From contig JALELZ010000024.1 of the NCBI GenBank assembly GCA_022768465.1, positions 1-42,956 of the forward strand: a stretch of 42,956 nucleotides of DNA, written 5' to 3'. The first letter of the stretch is position 1. Every line of letters starts with the position of its first letter. The stretch comes from Lachnospiraceae bacterium. Its GTDB lineage: Bacteria; Bacillota; Clostridia; Lachnospirales; Lachnospiraceae. The notes below the pieces were generated by a model that saw only the letters and a list, made by a program, of their open reading frames with translations, ran no database searches and was not told the origin of the DNA. The position numbers and the translations under genes were made by a program. Below, in pieces: positions 22,087 through 31,163 of this stretch.

Positions 22087-23700
22087 TCACCATGCAGCTA
22101 TGCTTCCGTCAGATCTTGGCTCCGTAGCGCCGCACAGCACCCCGTCCTCTGAGCGCCATATGATCTGGCCTCTTCCCATAGAATAGCTGTCAGGAAGTAT
22201 GCTTATATCATGTCCTTTTCTCAAAAGTGCTTCTGCAATACTTTGATCAAATCCCATCTCAAGCTCTATTTTTTTGCCGCCTGTCCACTGCCATCTTGGT
22301 GCATCCAAAGCCTCCTGCGGATTCATTCCGAAATCAACGGTATTCATGACTACCTGAAGCTGTCCCTGAGGCTGCATAAAGCCGCCCATAACTCCGAAAG
22401 GCCCGACAGGCTTCCCGTCCTTAGACAAAAAGCCCGGTATGATAGTATGATATGGTTTCTTTCCGGGAGCGATACAGTTTTCGCTTTTCGGATCAAGATA
22501 GAAATTATTGCCTCTGTCATGCAAAGCTATTCCGGTTCCCGGAACCACTATACCCGATCCGAAATCCTTATAATTGCTCTCTATAAATGAAACCATATTG
22601 CCTTCGCAGTCAGCTGTACAGAAATAAACTGTATCACCGCTGTAAGGCTGTCCCGGCATAGGCTCCATGGCTGTTTTACCTATGAGAGAACGCCTTGTTT
22701 CAATATATTCATCACTCAAAAGCTGCTCTACAGTCGCTTTCATGTAATTAGGATCGGCAATATATCTCTTTCCATCCGTAAATGCCAGCTTCATAGCTTC
22801 AAGCTGCTTATGAACTGTCTCTGCGTCTTCTCGCGACGTAAATTTAAATTCTGAAAGGATTTTAAGTGCCATAAGCACGACCAGCCCGTGTCCGTTAGGA
22901 GGTATCTCCGAGACTGTATATCCCCTGTAATCGACACTGATAGGCTCAACCCATTCTGCTCTGAAATCTGCAAGATCTTCTTTTCTCAGATATCCGCCTG
23001 TTGCCTTTGAAAAGCTGTCTATTTCATCCGCAAGTGCTCCCTGGTAAAATGATTCACACCCTGTTGCAGCTAATTCTCTCAGAGTTTCTGCATGATCTTT
23101 AAGATACATTATCTCTCCGGGCTTCGGACCTCTTCCCTTTGGTGCAAAGGTATTAAACCAATGCAGCAATTCAGGAGCGTTAAATTCCGCTTTATATTCA
23201 TTAAAGCATCTGTCCCAAAGATATGCCGTAGACGAGGCGACAGGAAATCCGTTTTCAGCAAGGTCAATTGCCGGCGCAAGAACATCTTTTAAAGGAAGCT
23301 TTCCAAAGCGCTTTGAAAGCTCTGCCCACGCTGACGGTATTCCCGGTACAGTTACAGGAGCCCAGCCATGAGCCGGCATAATTTCTCCGTACTTTTCTCT
23401 GAATTTTGCGGCATCAACAGCCATAGGTGCCGGACCGCTTGCATTAAGTCCGTAAAGCTTATCTTTTATCCAGCAAAGAGCGAATGCATCTCCTCCTATG
23501 CCGTTATTGTTCGGCTCTGTAACGGTAAGGCAGGCTGCTGTTGCTATCGCCGCATCAACGGCATTTCCGCCCTTCTTCATTATCTCAAGTCCAGCCCCCG
23601 CTGCCAGTGGCTGTGTTGTGCAGACCATTCCGTTTTTTCCGTAAACAACTCTTCTTCTTGACGGATATTTATAACTAAGCGCATCAAATTCCGGCCACAT
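22087..23700 (-). CDS. Gamma-glutamyltransferase family protein
   Basis: A 537-residue N-terminal nucleophile hydrolase. The family N-terminal segment (GLEIMKKGGNAVDAAIA, then TEPNNNGIGGDAFAL) and the cleavage/nucleophile region GDTVYFCTADCEGNMVSFIE are visible; the threonine in GDT would be the nucleophile created by self-cleavage. Such proteins cleave gamma-glutamyl bonds in glutathione or related compounds, or act as acylases of the YwrD type. No secretion signal is seen, so it is probably cytoplasmic, which favours the YwrD/acylase-like branch. ATG 23700 is preferred because AAGGGG lies at normal spacing; an upstream ATG at 23751 adds 17 unlikely residues. Confidence 0.87.
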   Translation of the reverse strand: MWPEFDALSYKYPSRRRVVYGKNGMVCTTQPLAAGAGLEIMKKGGNAVDAAIATAACLTVTEPNNNGIGGDAFALCWIKDKLYGLNASGPAPMAVDAAKFREKYGEIMPAHGWAPVTVPGIPSAWAELSKRFGKLPLKDVLAPAIDLAENGFPVASSTAYLWDRCFNEYKAEFNAPELLHWFNTFAPKGRGPKPGEIMYLKDHAETLRELAATGCESFYQGALADEIDSFSKATGGYLRKEDLADFRAEWVEPISVDYRGYTVSEIPPNGHGLVVLMALKILSEFKFTSREDAETVHKQLEAMKLAFTDGKRYIADPNYMKATVEQLLSDEYIETRRSLIGKTAMEPMPGQPYSGDTVYFCTADCEGNMVSFIESNYKDFGSGIVVPGTGIALHDRGNNFYLDPKSENCIAPGKKPYHTIIPGFLSKDGKPVGPFGVMGGFMQPQGQLQVVMNTVDFGMNPQEALDAPRWQWTGGKKIELEMGFDQSIAEALLRKGHDISILPDSYSMGRGQIIWRSEDGVLCGATEPRSDGSIAAW

Positions 23701-23986
23701 TTTAAATCCCCTTATTATCTGCTCATTCTTTATGCATTCATCTGCTACCATATAATTATAAAAATACTGAAAATATAGTCAATCGAATGACTAAAACTTT
23801 TTCTTATACCCATGATAATTTTTCGTTAATGGACATAAGTGTTTTTATACTATACACTCAACATAAGCTTACAGCACAGTATTGTTAAACTGTTTTCATA
23901 TTCAATAAATATTTTAACTAATAATAATCTGTCTAAGCCAACCGATAATTATTTAATTTGAACAACTAAAATTTAAAGGAGCTCAT

Positions 23987-24988
23987 ATGAATATCAAGGA
24001 AGAACGTCCCGTAATTAATATTGAAGATATCAAAGCTGCTTACGAACGCATTAAGCCATATATCAGACATACGCCTTTACTTGATGCCTACAACATGAAA
24101 TCAGAACTCGGCTGTGAGGCATACATGAAACCTGAAATGCTGCAGTATGTAGGTGCCTTTAAGCTTCGCGGCGCTCTTAATGCAATTCTCAGCATGGATG
24201 AAAGTAAAAGAAAGCGCGGCATTATTACAAGCTCATCAGGAAACCATGCACAGGCCTGTGCCTATGCCGGTCAGCTCCTGAATATCCCGGTAACTGTAGT
24301 CATTCCGGAAGATGCCCCGGCTATAAAGATCAATAATGCAAAAGCTATGGGTGCAAATGTTATCCTTTGGGAAAGAGATTATTTTTCCAGACTTGATAAG
24401 GTTAAATCAGAGGCTGCGGAACACGGTTATGAAATAGTCCATCCATATGAAGATCCAAGAGTCATGGCCGGACAGGGTACTATTGCCATAGAAATACTTA
24501 ATGATCTTCCTGATGTTGATAAAATATTGGTTCCTATAGGCGGAGGCGGGCTTATCTCCGGCATTGCTACCGCTTCAAAGGCATTAAAGCCTGAGATAAA
24601 AATAATAGGTGTTCAGCCATCAGCCAGTCCTGCATACTTTAACAGCCGTAAGGAAGGTCACCGCGTCAGTGTCGATCCGCTTCCGACAGTAGCAGACGGT
24701 CTCGCCTGCCGTCAGGCCGGTGATAATCCTTATATAATGATTGAAAAATATGTAGATGATATTGTCACTGTAGATGATGAGCAGATTGTAGATTCAGTCA
24801 GACTTATTGCCAACAAGGCAAAGCTTATTGCAGAGCCGTCTTCCTGTGTAGGCCCTGCCGCTCTTCTTTATAAAAAGCTGTCTGTCCGCCCTGATGAAAA
24901 GGTCGTTTGCGTGCTCACAGCAGGAAATTGGAGCATTGAGGATATCGCACATCTTTATATCGGCGATGAAATAAGAAAGATTCACTGA
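23987..24988 (+). CDS. PLP-dependent threonine/serine dehydratase-like protein
   Basis: A 333-residue fold-type II PLP enzyme. Lys59 in VGAFKLRGAL binds PLP, SSGNHAQACAYAG is the substrate/phosphate loop and VPIGGGGLISG the glycine-rich cofactor loop. It lacks the C-terminal regulatory ACT domain of biosynthetic IlvA, so it is like catabolic threonine dehydratase, serine racemase or EutB-type dehydratases. It probably deaminates threonine or serine to a 2-oxo acid and ammonia. AAAGGAG precedes the ATG. It is alone on the plus strand between terminators. Confidence 0.88.
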   Translation: MNIKEERPVINIEDIKAAYERIKPYIRHTPLLDAYNMKSELGCEAYMKPEMLQYVGAFKLRGALNAILSMDESKRKRGIITSSSGNHAQACAYAGQLLNIPVTVVIPEDAPAIKINNAKAMGANVILWERDYFSRLDKVKSEAAEHGYEIVHPYEDPRVMAGQGTIAIEILNDLPDVDKILVPIGGGGLISGIATASKALKPEIKIIGVQPSASPAYFNSRKEGHRVSVDPLPTVADGLACRQAGDNPYIMIEKYVDDIVTVDDEQIVDSVRLIANKAKLIAEPSSCVGPAALLYKKLSVRPDEKVVCVLTAGNWSIEDIAHLYIGDEIRKIH

Positions 24989-25007
24989 CTTAAAAATATT
25001 CTGTAAA

Positions 25008-25072
25008 AAAAACCGCGAACCAGCTTTATTGCAGCACACCAATGATGTATGCCTAGCTGATTCGCGGTTTTA
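25008..25072. terminator. Bidirectional terminator between the dehydratase gene and trpS
   Basis: AAAACCGCGAACCAGCT (from 25008) and AGCTGATTCGCGGTTTT (to 25071) pair with one mismatch across a loop of about 30 nt, with A and T runs on the outside of both arms. Confidence 0.85.
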
Positions 25073-25157
25073 AAAACAACGCTTAATGCGTTAAACCGTT
25101 GATTCTCGGTTATCACAAATAAATTCTTATGCAGCTATAAACTACCATGTCAGCTTA

Positions 25158-26225
25158 TCAGTCCTGCTTAAGCAGATTTCCCTCATCAAAATAATCTATC
25201 TTCATAGCACGGCGCACTTCACTCATAGTCTTTGCAGCTGTCTCATGCGCTTTTTCGGTTCCTGCTCTTAGAATTTCATATACATCAGGAAGTCTCTTCT
25301 CCCATGCCTCTCGTCTTTCTCTGATAGGTCCAATCTCTGCCTGTATAACATTATTAAGGAACTTCTTAACCGTAACATCTCCGAGACCGCCTCTTGTATA
25401 GTGAGCCTTAAGCTCATCAAGATTTGCGTAGTCAGGAAGGAACTCTGAAAAATACTCATCCTTACAGAAAGCATCCAGGTAGATGAACACCGGATTGCCC
25501 TCAACGTGTCCCGGATCTTCCTTTCTGATATGAGTAGGATCCGTATACATTGACATGATCTTCTTCTTTATATTCTCAGGAGATTCTGAAAGGTAAATGC
25601 AGTTTCCTAAAGACTTACTCATCTTTGCCTTTCCGTCGATACCAGGAAGTCTGAGACATGCCTTGTTGTCAGGAAGCATTATCTTTGGCTCTGTAAGAGT
25701 CTCTCCGTAAACAGAGTTGAACTTATGTACTATCTCAGTACACTGCTCAAGCATAGGCATCTGATCCTCTCCTACAGGTACTGTAGTAGCATGGAAAGCT
25801 GTGATATCAGCTGCCTGGCTGATAGGATAACAGAAGAAGCCTACAGGAATATTCTTCTCAAAGCCTCTCATCTGTATCTCTGACTTGATGGTTGGGTTTC
25901 TCTGCACTCTTGCTACAGTTACAAGATTCATGTAATAGAAGGTAAGCTCTGTAAGCTCAGGAATCATTGACTGAATAAAGATCGTTGACTTGTCAGGATC
26001 TATTCCGCAGGCAAGATAATCAAGCGCAACATTCATAATGTTCTGACGAACCTTCTCAGGATGCTCGGCATTATCCGTAAGCGCCTGTGCATCAGCTATC
26101 ATAATGTATATCTCATCATACTTGCCGGAATTCTGAAGCTGCACTCTGCGCTTAAGTGAACCTACATAATGTCCAACGTGAAGCTTGCCGGTAGGGCGAT
26201 CTCCTGTCAAAATAATCTGCTTCAT
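25158..26225 (-). CDS. trpS: Tryptophan-tRNA ligase
   Basis: A 355-residue class I aminoacyl-tRNA synthetase that charges tRNA-Trp. HVGH at residues 16-19 is the HIGH motif and KMSKSLGN the KMSKS loop. The segment DITAFHATTVPVGEDQMPML supplies the tryptophan and ATP pocket. Length is near the usual 330-350. I looked for a T-box leader upstream (26226-26418) and found none; the spacer is short and holds only the repeats next to feoB. Confidence 0.96.
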   Translation of the reverse strand: MKQIILTGDRPTGKLHVGHYVGSLKRRVQLQNSGKYDEIYIMIADAQALTDNAEHPEKVRQNIMNVALDYLACGIDPDKSTIFIQSMIPELTELTFYYMNLVTVARVQRNPTIKSEIQMRGFEKNIPVGFFCYPISQAADITAFHATTVPVGEDQMPMLEQCTEIVHKFNSVYGETLTEPKIMLPDNKACLRLPGIDGKAKMSKSLGNCIYLSESPENIKKKIMSMYTDPTHIRKEDPGHVEGNPVFIYLDAFCKDEYFSEFLPDYANLDELKAHYTRGGLGDVTVKKFLNNVIQAEIGPIRERREAWEKRLPDVYEILRAGTEKAHETAAKTMSEVRRAMKIDYFDEGNLLKQD

Positions 26226-26374
26226 CTATAAATACTCCTTAATCTATATTTGCGAAAAAATTCCAATTATTAATTAAATATATACCATATATTTATATAA
26301 CCGAAACCTGTTTATGTCAACGAAGCATTCCGGTATCAGTTGGAGTAAAGAACATTTTGATCCCCAACCTAATA

Positions 26375-26425
26375 CCATAAACATTCACATATTACAAACA
26401 TTCGCATATTATAAGCATTCACATA
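26375..26425. repeat. Three tandem 17-bp repeats overlapping the feoB stop
   Basis: Three consecutive units on the plus strand, CCATAAACATTCACATA, TTACAAACATTCGCATA and TTATAAGCATTCACATA, share the core AxCATTCxCATA. The third contains the last codons and stop of the feoB frame. No dyad or U-run is present, so it is not a terminator. Confidence 0.6.
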
Positions 26426-28004
26426 AGTATAAGCTTCATGATAAATGCTGCTGCCCAGGCTATAAAGCACTGCCATATAACCATTCCGACAGCTGTTTTG
26501 TCTCCGAGCTCTCTCTTTACGGATGTGACTGCTGCCACGCATGGTGTGTAAAGGAGACTGAAAACCAACAAAGAGGCCGCCTGAGCTGTGGTAAGCAGCC
26601 CCGCTATTCCGCCTGCAAACAGCACCTGAAGTGTAGAAACTACGCTTTCCTTTGCCATAAATCCGCATATAAGAGATGTGACTATACGCCAGTCTCCGAG
26701 GCCGAGCGGTTTAAATACAGGAACCAAAAAGCCTGAAACAGCTGCAAGTATGCCTATAACTATACCGCCAAGATACAGAGCGGTTATTATAAAGCCTCCA
26801 TTTCCGGGAAAAAATGCATTTACAAAAAATGAATATATAGGCAGCTTTGCGGTACAGCTCATAAACGGTGTGAGCAGAATAGTCATTTTCCTGTCTCGTT
26901 CACTCGGAAGTGTTCTGGTTGCCATGACTGCCGGAACCGTACAGCCGAAGCCTATAAGAAGCGAAACTATACTTCTGCCTGAAAGACCGATTTTTCTTAA
27001 AAGCTTATCCATGAAGAAAGCAACTCTTGCAATATATCCGCTGTCTTCCATCATTGAAAGGAAGAAAAACAGCGTCACTATTACAGGTAGGAACGAAAGT
27101 ACAGAACCGACGCCTGCAAATATACCGTTAATTACAAGCCCATGAAGTGCTTCATTAACATTGCATGCAGTAAGCATAGTATCAACAGAGGCCGACAATG
27201 CATCTATTCCGCTTTCAAGGAGTCCCTGAAGGAACGCGCCTATAACATTAAAGGTCAGATATAACACTGCTGCCATTATGGCAATAAAACATGGTATAGC
27301 AGTATATTTACCGGTAAGTATCCTGTCTATACGCTGACTTCTGATCCTTTCCTTGCTTTCATGCGGCTTAACAACTGTCTTTTCGCATATTTTCTCTATA
27401 AATGAAAAACGCATATCAGCTATGGCAGCACTCTTATCAAGACCTCTTTCCTTTTCCATCTGTTCTGTCAGATGACCTAAGGCATCTATTTCATTCTGAT
27501 CAAGCTTAAACTTCTCAAGTATAAGCTCATCTCCCTCAATAAGCTTTGTAGCTGCAAAGCGCACCGGGATATCCGCTGCCTTTGCATGATCCTCTATTAG
27601 ATGTGCAACCGCATGTATGCAGCGGTGAACGGCTCCGCCGAAATCATTTTCATCGCAAAAATCCTGCCTGCCCGGTCTTTCCTGATATCTGGCGATATGT
27701 ATGGCATGCTTTATAAGCTCGTCTACGCCTTCATTTTTAGCGGCTGAGATAGGTACGACCGGAACCCCCAGCATTGCCTCCATGCCGTTAACATCTATTG
27801 CACCGCCGTTTCCCGTAACCTCATCCATCATATTGAGTGCGACCACCATAGGAACATCCATTTCCAGAAGCTGCATGGTAAGATACAGGTTTCTCTCAAT
27901 GTTATTGGCATCCACGATATTTATGATTGCCTTCGGCTTTTCATCAAGCACAAAGTTTCTGGAAACTATTTCCTCATTTGTTAATATCGCTTGCACCACG
28001 GTGC
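26419..28004 (-). pseudogene. feoB: FeoB ferrous iron transporter lacking most of its GTPase domain
   Basis: The frame encodes the C-terminal 500-odd residues of FeoB. It opens in the late part of the G domain (NEEIVSRNFVLDEKPKAIIN, then the ALNMMD guanine motif and VVPISAAKNEG), continues through the helical domain and has the full membrane part (gate motifs such as GFGCTVPAVMATRTLPSERD and FMSCTAKLPIYS) to a normal end. The expected N-terminal P-loop (GNPNxGKTTLFN), switch I and DLPG motifs, about 100 residues, are absent and cannot fit in the space before feoA. The frame has no credible start: it begins at a TTG inside feoA, in a different frame. I read this as an internal deletion, so Fe2+ uptake by this locus is probably lost or altered. 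Confidence 0.85.
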
Positions 28005-28243
28005 TTTCTTGTTCTTTCAGATATAGGCTCAATATCTATCTGCGCAGCTTCGCTTAATCTTAGGGTCAGCTCATAGCCGTGTATCTGCAGCTCCATAGGG
28101 TCTCCCATAGGCGCGAACTTTTCTGCCGTAACCTCAGCTCCCGGAATCACTCCCATATCAAGAAAATGCTGCCTTAATGCGCCGCTTCCTCCAACGGAAG
28201 TTATGACAGCGCTCTTTCCTATCTCAAGTTCCTTTAATGTCAT
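27974..28243 (-). CDS. feoA: FeoA domain protein, C-terminus altered by the feoB deletion
   Basis: An 89-residue protein with a complete FeoA SH3-like core (MTLKELEIGKSAVITSVGGS, then RQHFLDMGVIPGAEVTAEKF and HGYELTLRLSEAA). FeoA helps FeoB at the membrane. The last residues (about 12, ending GASDINK) come from sequence read out of frame across the deletion junction. In related bacteria FeoA is either separate or fused to FeoB, and either layout could have been present before the deletion. Start choice is uncertain: ATG 28243 gives the typical MTLKELE start, ATG 28264 adds seven residues; neither has a strong RBS. Confidence 0.75.
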   Translation of the reverse strand: MTLKELEIGKSAVITSVGGSGALRQHFLDMGVIPGAEVTAEKFAPMGDPMELQIHGYELTLRLSEAAQIDIEPISERTRKHRGASDINK

Positions 28244-28344
28244 TAATATATTGAAATTCAGCATAGTAACTGCATCTTCTATAAAAAAACAGCCCGTTTG
28301 AAATAATACGACGTTTGACGTTTTACTCTATTTTTTTTATAATG

Positions 28345-28373
28345 AAAATGTATATCTGACTGATATACATTTT
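28345..28373. promoter_or_regulatory. Perfect 12-bp inverted repeat between feoA and the LUD gene
   Basis: AAAATGTATATC (28345-28356) and GATATACATTTT (28362-28373) are exact inverted copies around a 5-nt centre, 43 nt before the LUD gene start and about 100 nt before feoA. A T-rich run and TATAAT-like sequence (28338-28343) sit beside it. It can be an operator for a dimeric repressor or, in RNA, a small hairpin in the LUD leader. Confidence 0.55.
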
Positions 28374-28415
28374 GAAGCATTGCAGTTAATAAAGCAGATA
28401 TTTAAGGGGAAAAAT

Positions 28416-29057
28416 ATGAAAGATGCAAATGTTACCAAGGCACTTCATTTAAAGGCAGAGGGAGTTATTAAGGCACTCGCCTCAAGAAATATGCACGGCT
28501 ATTATGCCGAAACAAAGGAGGAGGCGCTTAAAATAGCTCTGGAGCTTATTCCTGAAGGAAGCTCTGTAGGCTACGGCGGAACTGTAAGTGTTGATGAAAT
28601 AGGCTTAAAGCAGGCACTCTCAAATGATAAGTATCATCTTATACGTCGTGAGGAAGCAAAGACTCCTGCTGAGCAGCATGATAAATACAAAGAAATTTTC
28701 GATGCCGATTTCTTCCTTTCAAGCGTCAATGCCATGTCTGAGGATGGTATTCTTGTCAACATCGACGGCAACTCCAACAGAGTTTCAGCCATATCCTTCG
28801 GACCTAAAAAAGTACTTTTTATCGTCGGCATGAACAAGCTTGCAAAGGATCTTGATGCGGCTGTAAGCCGTGCCAGAAATATTGCTGCTCCTGCCAATAT
28901 CCAGCGCTTCGATGTTAAAACTCCATGTAAGGAGCTTGGAACCTGTATGAACTGTAAATCTAAGGACTGCATCTGCTGCAACGTACTTATTACAAGATTC
29001 CAGCGTGATCCTGAAAGAGTTCACGTTATCCTTGTAAATGATGATCTTGGCTTCTGA
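28416..29057 (+). CDS. LUD-domain protein (LutC/YkgG, DUF162 family)
   Basis: A 213-residue protein of the lactate utilisation family. Conserved segments include EGSSVGYGGTVSVDEIGL, DFFLSSVNAMSEDGILVNID and SAISFGPKKVLFIVGMNK. The C-terminal part has a cysteine cluster (CKELGTCMNCKSKDCICC) and ends VHVILVNDDLGF. LutC works with LutA and LutB in lactate oxidation, but stand-alone DUF162 proteins like this one are frequent in Clostridia and their role is not settled; no lutA or lutB is nearby. ATG 28416 is chosen for its AAGGGG at good spacing, over ATG 28380. Confidence 0.85.
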   Translation: MKDANVTKALHLKAEGVIKALASRNMHGYYAETKEEALKIALELIPEGSSVGYGGTVSVDEIGLKQALSNDKYHLIRREEAKTPAEQHDKYKEIFDADFFLSSVNAMSEDGILVNIDGNSNRVSAISFGPKKVLFIVGMNKLAKDLDAAVSRARNIAAPANIQRFDVKTPCKELGTCMNCKSKDCICCNVLITRFQRDPERVHVILVNDDLGF

Positions 29058-29182
29058 TACGTATAGATATCTGACAAAAGCTTAAAAATTTAAAATCCGC
29101 AATATTCTTGAGCCATTCATCTGTAGAAACAATACATAATAAAAGCTTAAGAGTCTAAAATGTAACTAAATATTTTTAAAGG

Positions 29183-29252
29183 AAAGCCGGACTGTATGCC
29201 ATATGTTTACCCTAAAATAAGGATAAAGCATATGCCATGCAGTCCGGTTTTC
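29183..29252. terminator. Bidirectional terminator between the LUD and aminopeptidase genes
   Basis: AAAGCCGGACTG (29183-29194) pairs with CAGTCCGGTTTT (29240-29251), and an inner CATATG-containing stem extends it. T-rich sequence follows on both strands. Confidence 0.8.
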
Positions 29253-29254
29253 AA

Positions 29255-31120
29255 TTATATTGCTGAGCACATATTTTTAAGCCATATAAGCTCTTCTTCA
29301 TTCATATCATCCTTAAGCTCTTCATAAACTCTTTTGTGATATGCATTGAGCAGCTTAATGTCTCTTTTTTCCATTATGGAAATATCCAGACAGCTCTTAT
29401 CCATCGGACAAAAATTCATGGTCTCAAAGCTCATGAATCGACCATATTCATTAGTATAGTCATGCTTAACTATAAGCAGATTTTCCGTTCTTATACCGTA
29501 TTTGCCTGCCACATACATGCCCGGCTCATCAGATACATACATTCCCTCAAGCATAGGATATGCACCGTCAATAGTTGCAGCTTTATAGCGTATTCCTACC
29601 GGAGCCTCATGGACATTAAGACAAAAGCCTACTCCATGACCTGTACCATGATTGTAATTAAGTCCGTGTCTCCAGAAAACATCTCTTGCCGCACCGTCTA
29701 TCAGTAAACCGGATGTTCCTTCAAGAAACCTCTCATCGGCAAGTCTTAGGTTGGCGATAGCTGTAAGTGTAAAGCTTAATCTTTCTTCATCTGTCAATGC
29801 TCCGCAGCTCCATGTCCTTGTCACATCGGTCGTACCCTCGGGATATTGTCCGCCGCTGTCTACAAGATACAGTCCGTGCGGCTTGATCCTTACAGTCTTT
29901 TCAGGAAGCGGTGACGGGGCATAATGAGCCATGGCGGCATTTGCACCGTAAGCAGATATCGTAGAGAAGCTTTCCTCAATAAAGCCGGGCTGTTCCTTTC
30001 TGTATTCATTAAGCTTTTCAACACAGTCCCATTCACTTATTCCGCTTTCAGCATTGCTACGCTTATCAAGCCCCTTGGCATCAAAGACAGCTTCAATACC
30101 AAGCTGCTTTTTAAACCAATACATGAATTTTGTAAGCGCTACACTATCCTTATGCTGAGCTATGCGGAGATTGGCTGTCTCTACAGGATTTTTCCTGCAT
30201 TTTTCCTTTGTCACAGGATTCATCTGATCAATGATCTCGATACCTTCAGGAACAGAGCTTACTATTTCATAGCTGCATCTGTCAGTATCTAAAAGTACCT
30301 TTTTATCAAGCTTTTTTATATCGTCATAAATCTGCTCATATGGGTAGACATCAACACCTATGCCTCTTAAATAGTCTGCATCTGCTGAAGGCCCCGGAAG
30401 CTTATCTGCATTATCAACAAAATGTCTCTCATCAATATAAAGGCGCGCCTCGGCTTTAGTTATCAACATAAACGCACTGAATACCGGATTGCACGGTATA
30501 TCATCCGCACGCATATTTAAAAGCCAGGCAATATCATCAAGTGAAGCTATTACATGGTAATCTGCCCCGGATCTTTCCATTTCAGCTCTAAGCTCAGTAA
30601 GCTTAAGAGAAGCGCTTTTTCCTGTAAATCTTTCATCAAGTATCCAGCATTTGGTACAGCTTTCTGCAGGTCTCTCCTTCCAAAGCCTTCCGCAGATATC
30701 CTCTGAAATGATATGGCCGCCGTTTACATTATTATTTATAAGAGCTTCAAAAGCTTTTCCGTACTTATAGGACACACATTTACCGTCAAAGCCTATCGTA
30801 CCGCCTGCCTTAAGATTATCCTTTACCCAATCGTTCAATATGGGAACCTCAGGCTCTCCCATACGCATAAGCTCTATGCCGCTTCCTTTAAGCTCTTCCT
30901 CCGCCTGTATAAAATATCTTCCGTCAGTCCACAATAGAGCTTTTCCTGATGCTGTAACCACCATTTTTCCATCTCCGCCGGTAAAGCCGGAAAACTCCTT
31001 GAGCGCATGAAAGTGCTTTCCTGTGTACTCACTCAGATGGTCATCCATGTCAGAAATAATATAGATATCGATATTTTCTTTTTTAAGCTCTTCTATAAGC
31101 TCCGCTGTCTGCTTTCTCAT
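29255..31120 (-). CDS. Aminopeptidase P family protein (M24 metallopeptidase)
   Basis: A 621-residue cytoplasmic peptidase that removes N-terminal residues before proline. Two creatinase-like N-terminal domains (residues 1-310) precede the pita-bread catalytic domain. Metal ligands are visible: YLVDSGGQYPEGTTDVTRTW (two Asp), GTGHGVG (His), VSDEPGMY (Glu) and GIRTENLL (Glu). This long form with a C-terminal cap resembles the eukaryotic XPNPEP1 architecture and is common in Firmicutes. The stop lies very close to the shared terminator with the LUD gene. Confidence 0.93.
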   Translation of the reverse strand: MRKQTAELIEELKKENIDIYIISDMDDHLSEYTGKHFHALKEFSGFTGGDGKMVVTASGKALLWTDGRYFIQAEEELKGSGIELMRMGEPEVPILNDWVKDNLKAGGTIGFDGKCVSYKYGKAFEALINNNVNGGHIISEDICGRLWKERPAESCTKCWILDERFTGKSASLKLTELRAEMERSGADYHVIASLDDIAWLLNMRADDIPCNPVFSAFMLITKAEARLYIDERHFVDNADKLPGPSADADYLRGIGVDVYPYEQIYDDIKKLDKKVLLDTDRCSYEIVSSVPEGIEIIDQMNPVTKEKCRKNPVETANLRIAQHKDSVALTKFMYWFKKQLGIEAVFDAKGLDKRSNAESGISEWDCVEKLNEYRKEQPGFIEESFSTISAYGANAAMAHYAPSPLPEKTVRIKPHGLYLVDSGGQYPEGTTDVTRTWSCGALTDEERLSFTLTAIANLRLADERFLEGTSGLLIDGAARDVFWRHGLNYNHGTGHGVGFCLNVHEAPVGIRYKAATIDGAYPMLEGMYVSDEPGMYVAGKYGIRTENLLIVKHDYTNEYGRFMSFETMNFCPMDKSCLDISIMEKRDIKLLNAYHKRVYEELKDDMNEEELIWLKNMCSAI

Positions 31121-31163
31121 AACACTAATGCTTCACTCCGTTTTTATGTAATTATTATGCTAA

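Noticed and set aside
26226-26418. Possible T-box leader upstream of trpS
   Set aside because: No specifier-loop or GGGTGGNACCGCG-like anti-terminator sequence and no terminator hairpin; the spacer holds only short direct repeats.
26375-26425. CRISPR-like array at the feoB end
   Set aside because: Units are contiguous 17-bp direct repeats without spacers and there are no cas genes.
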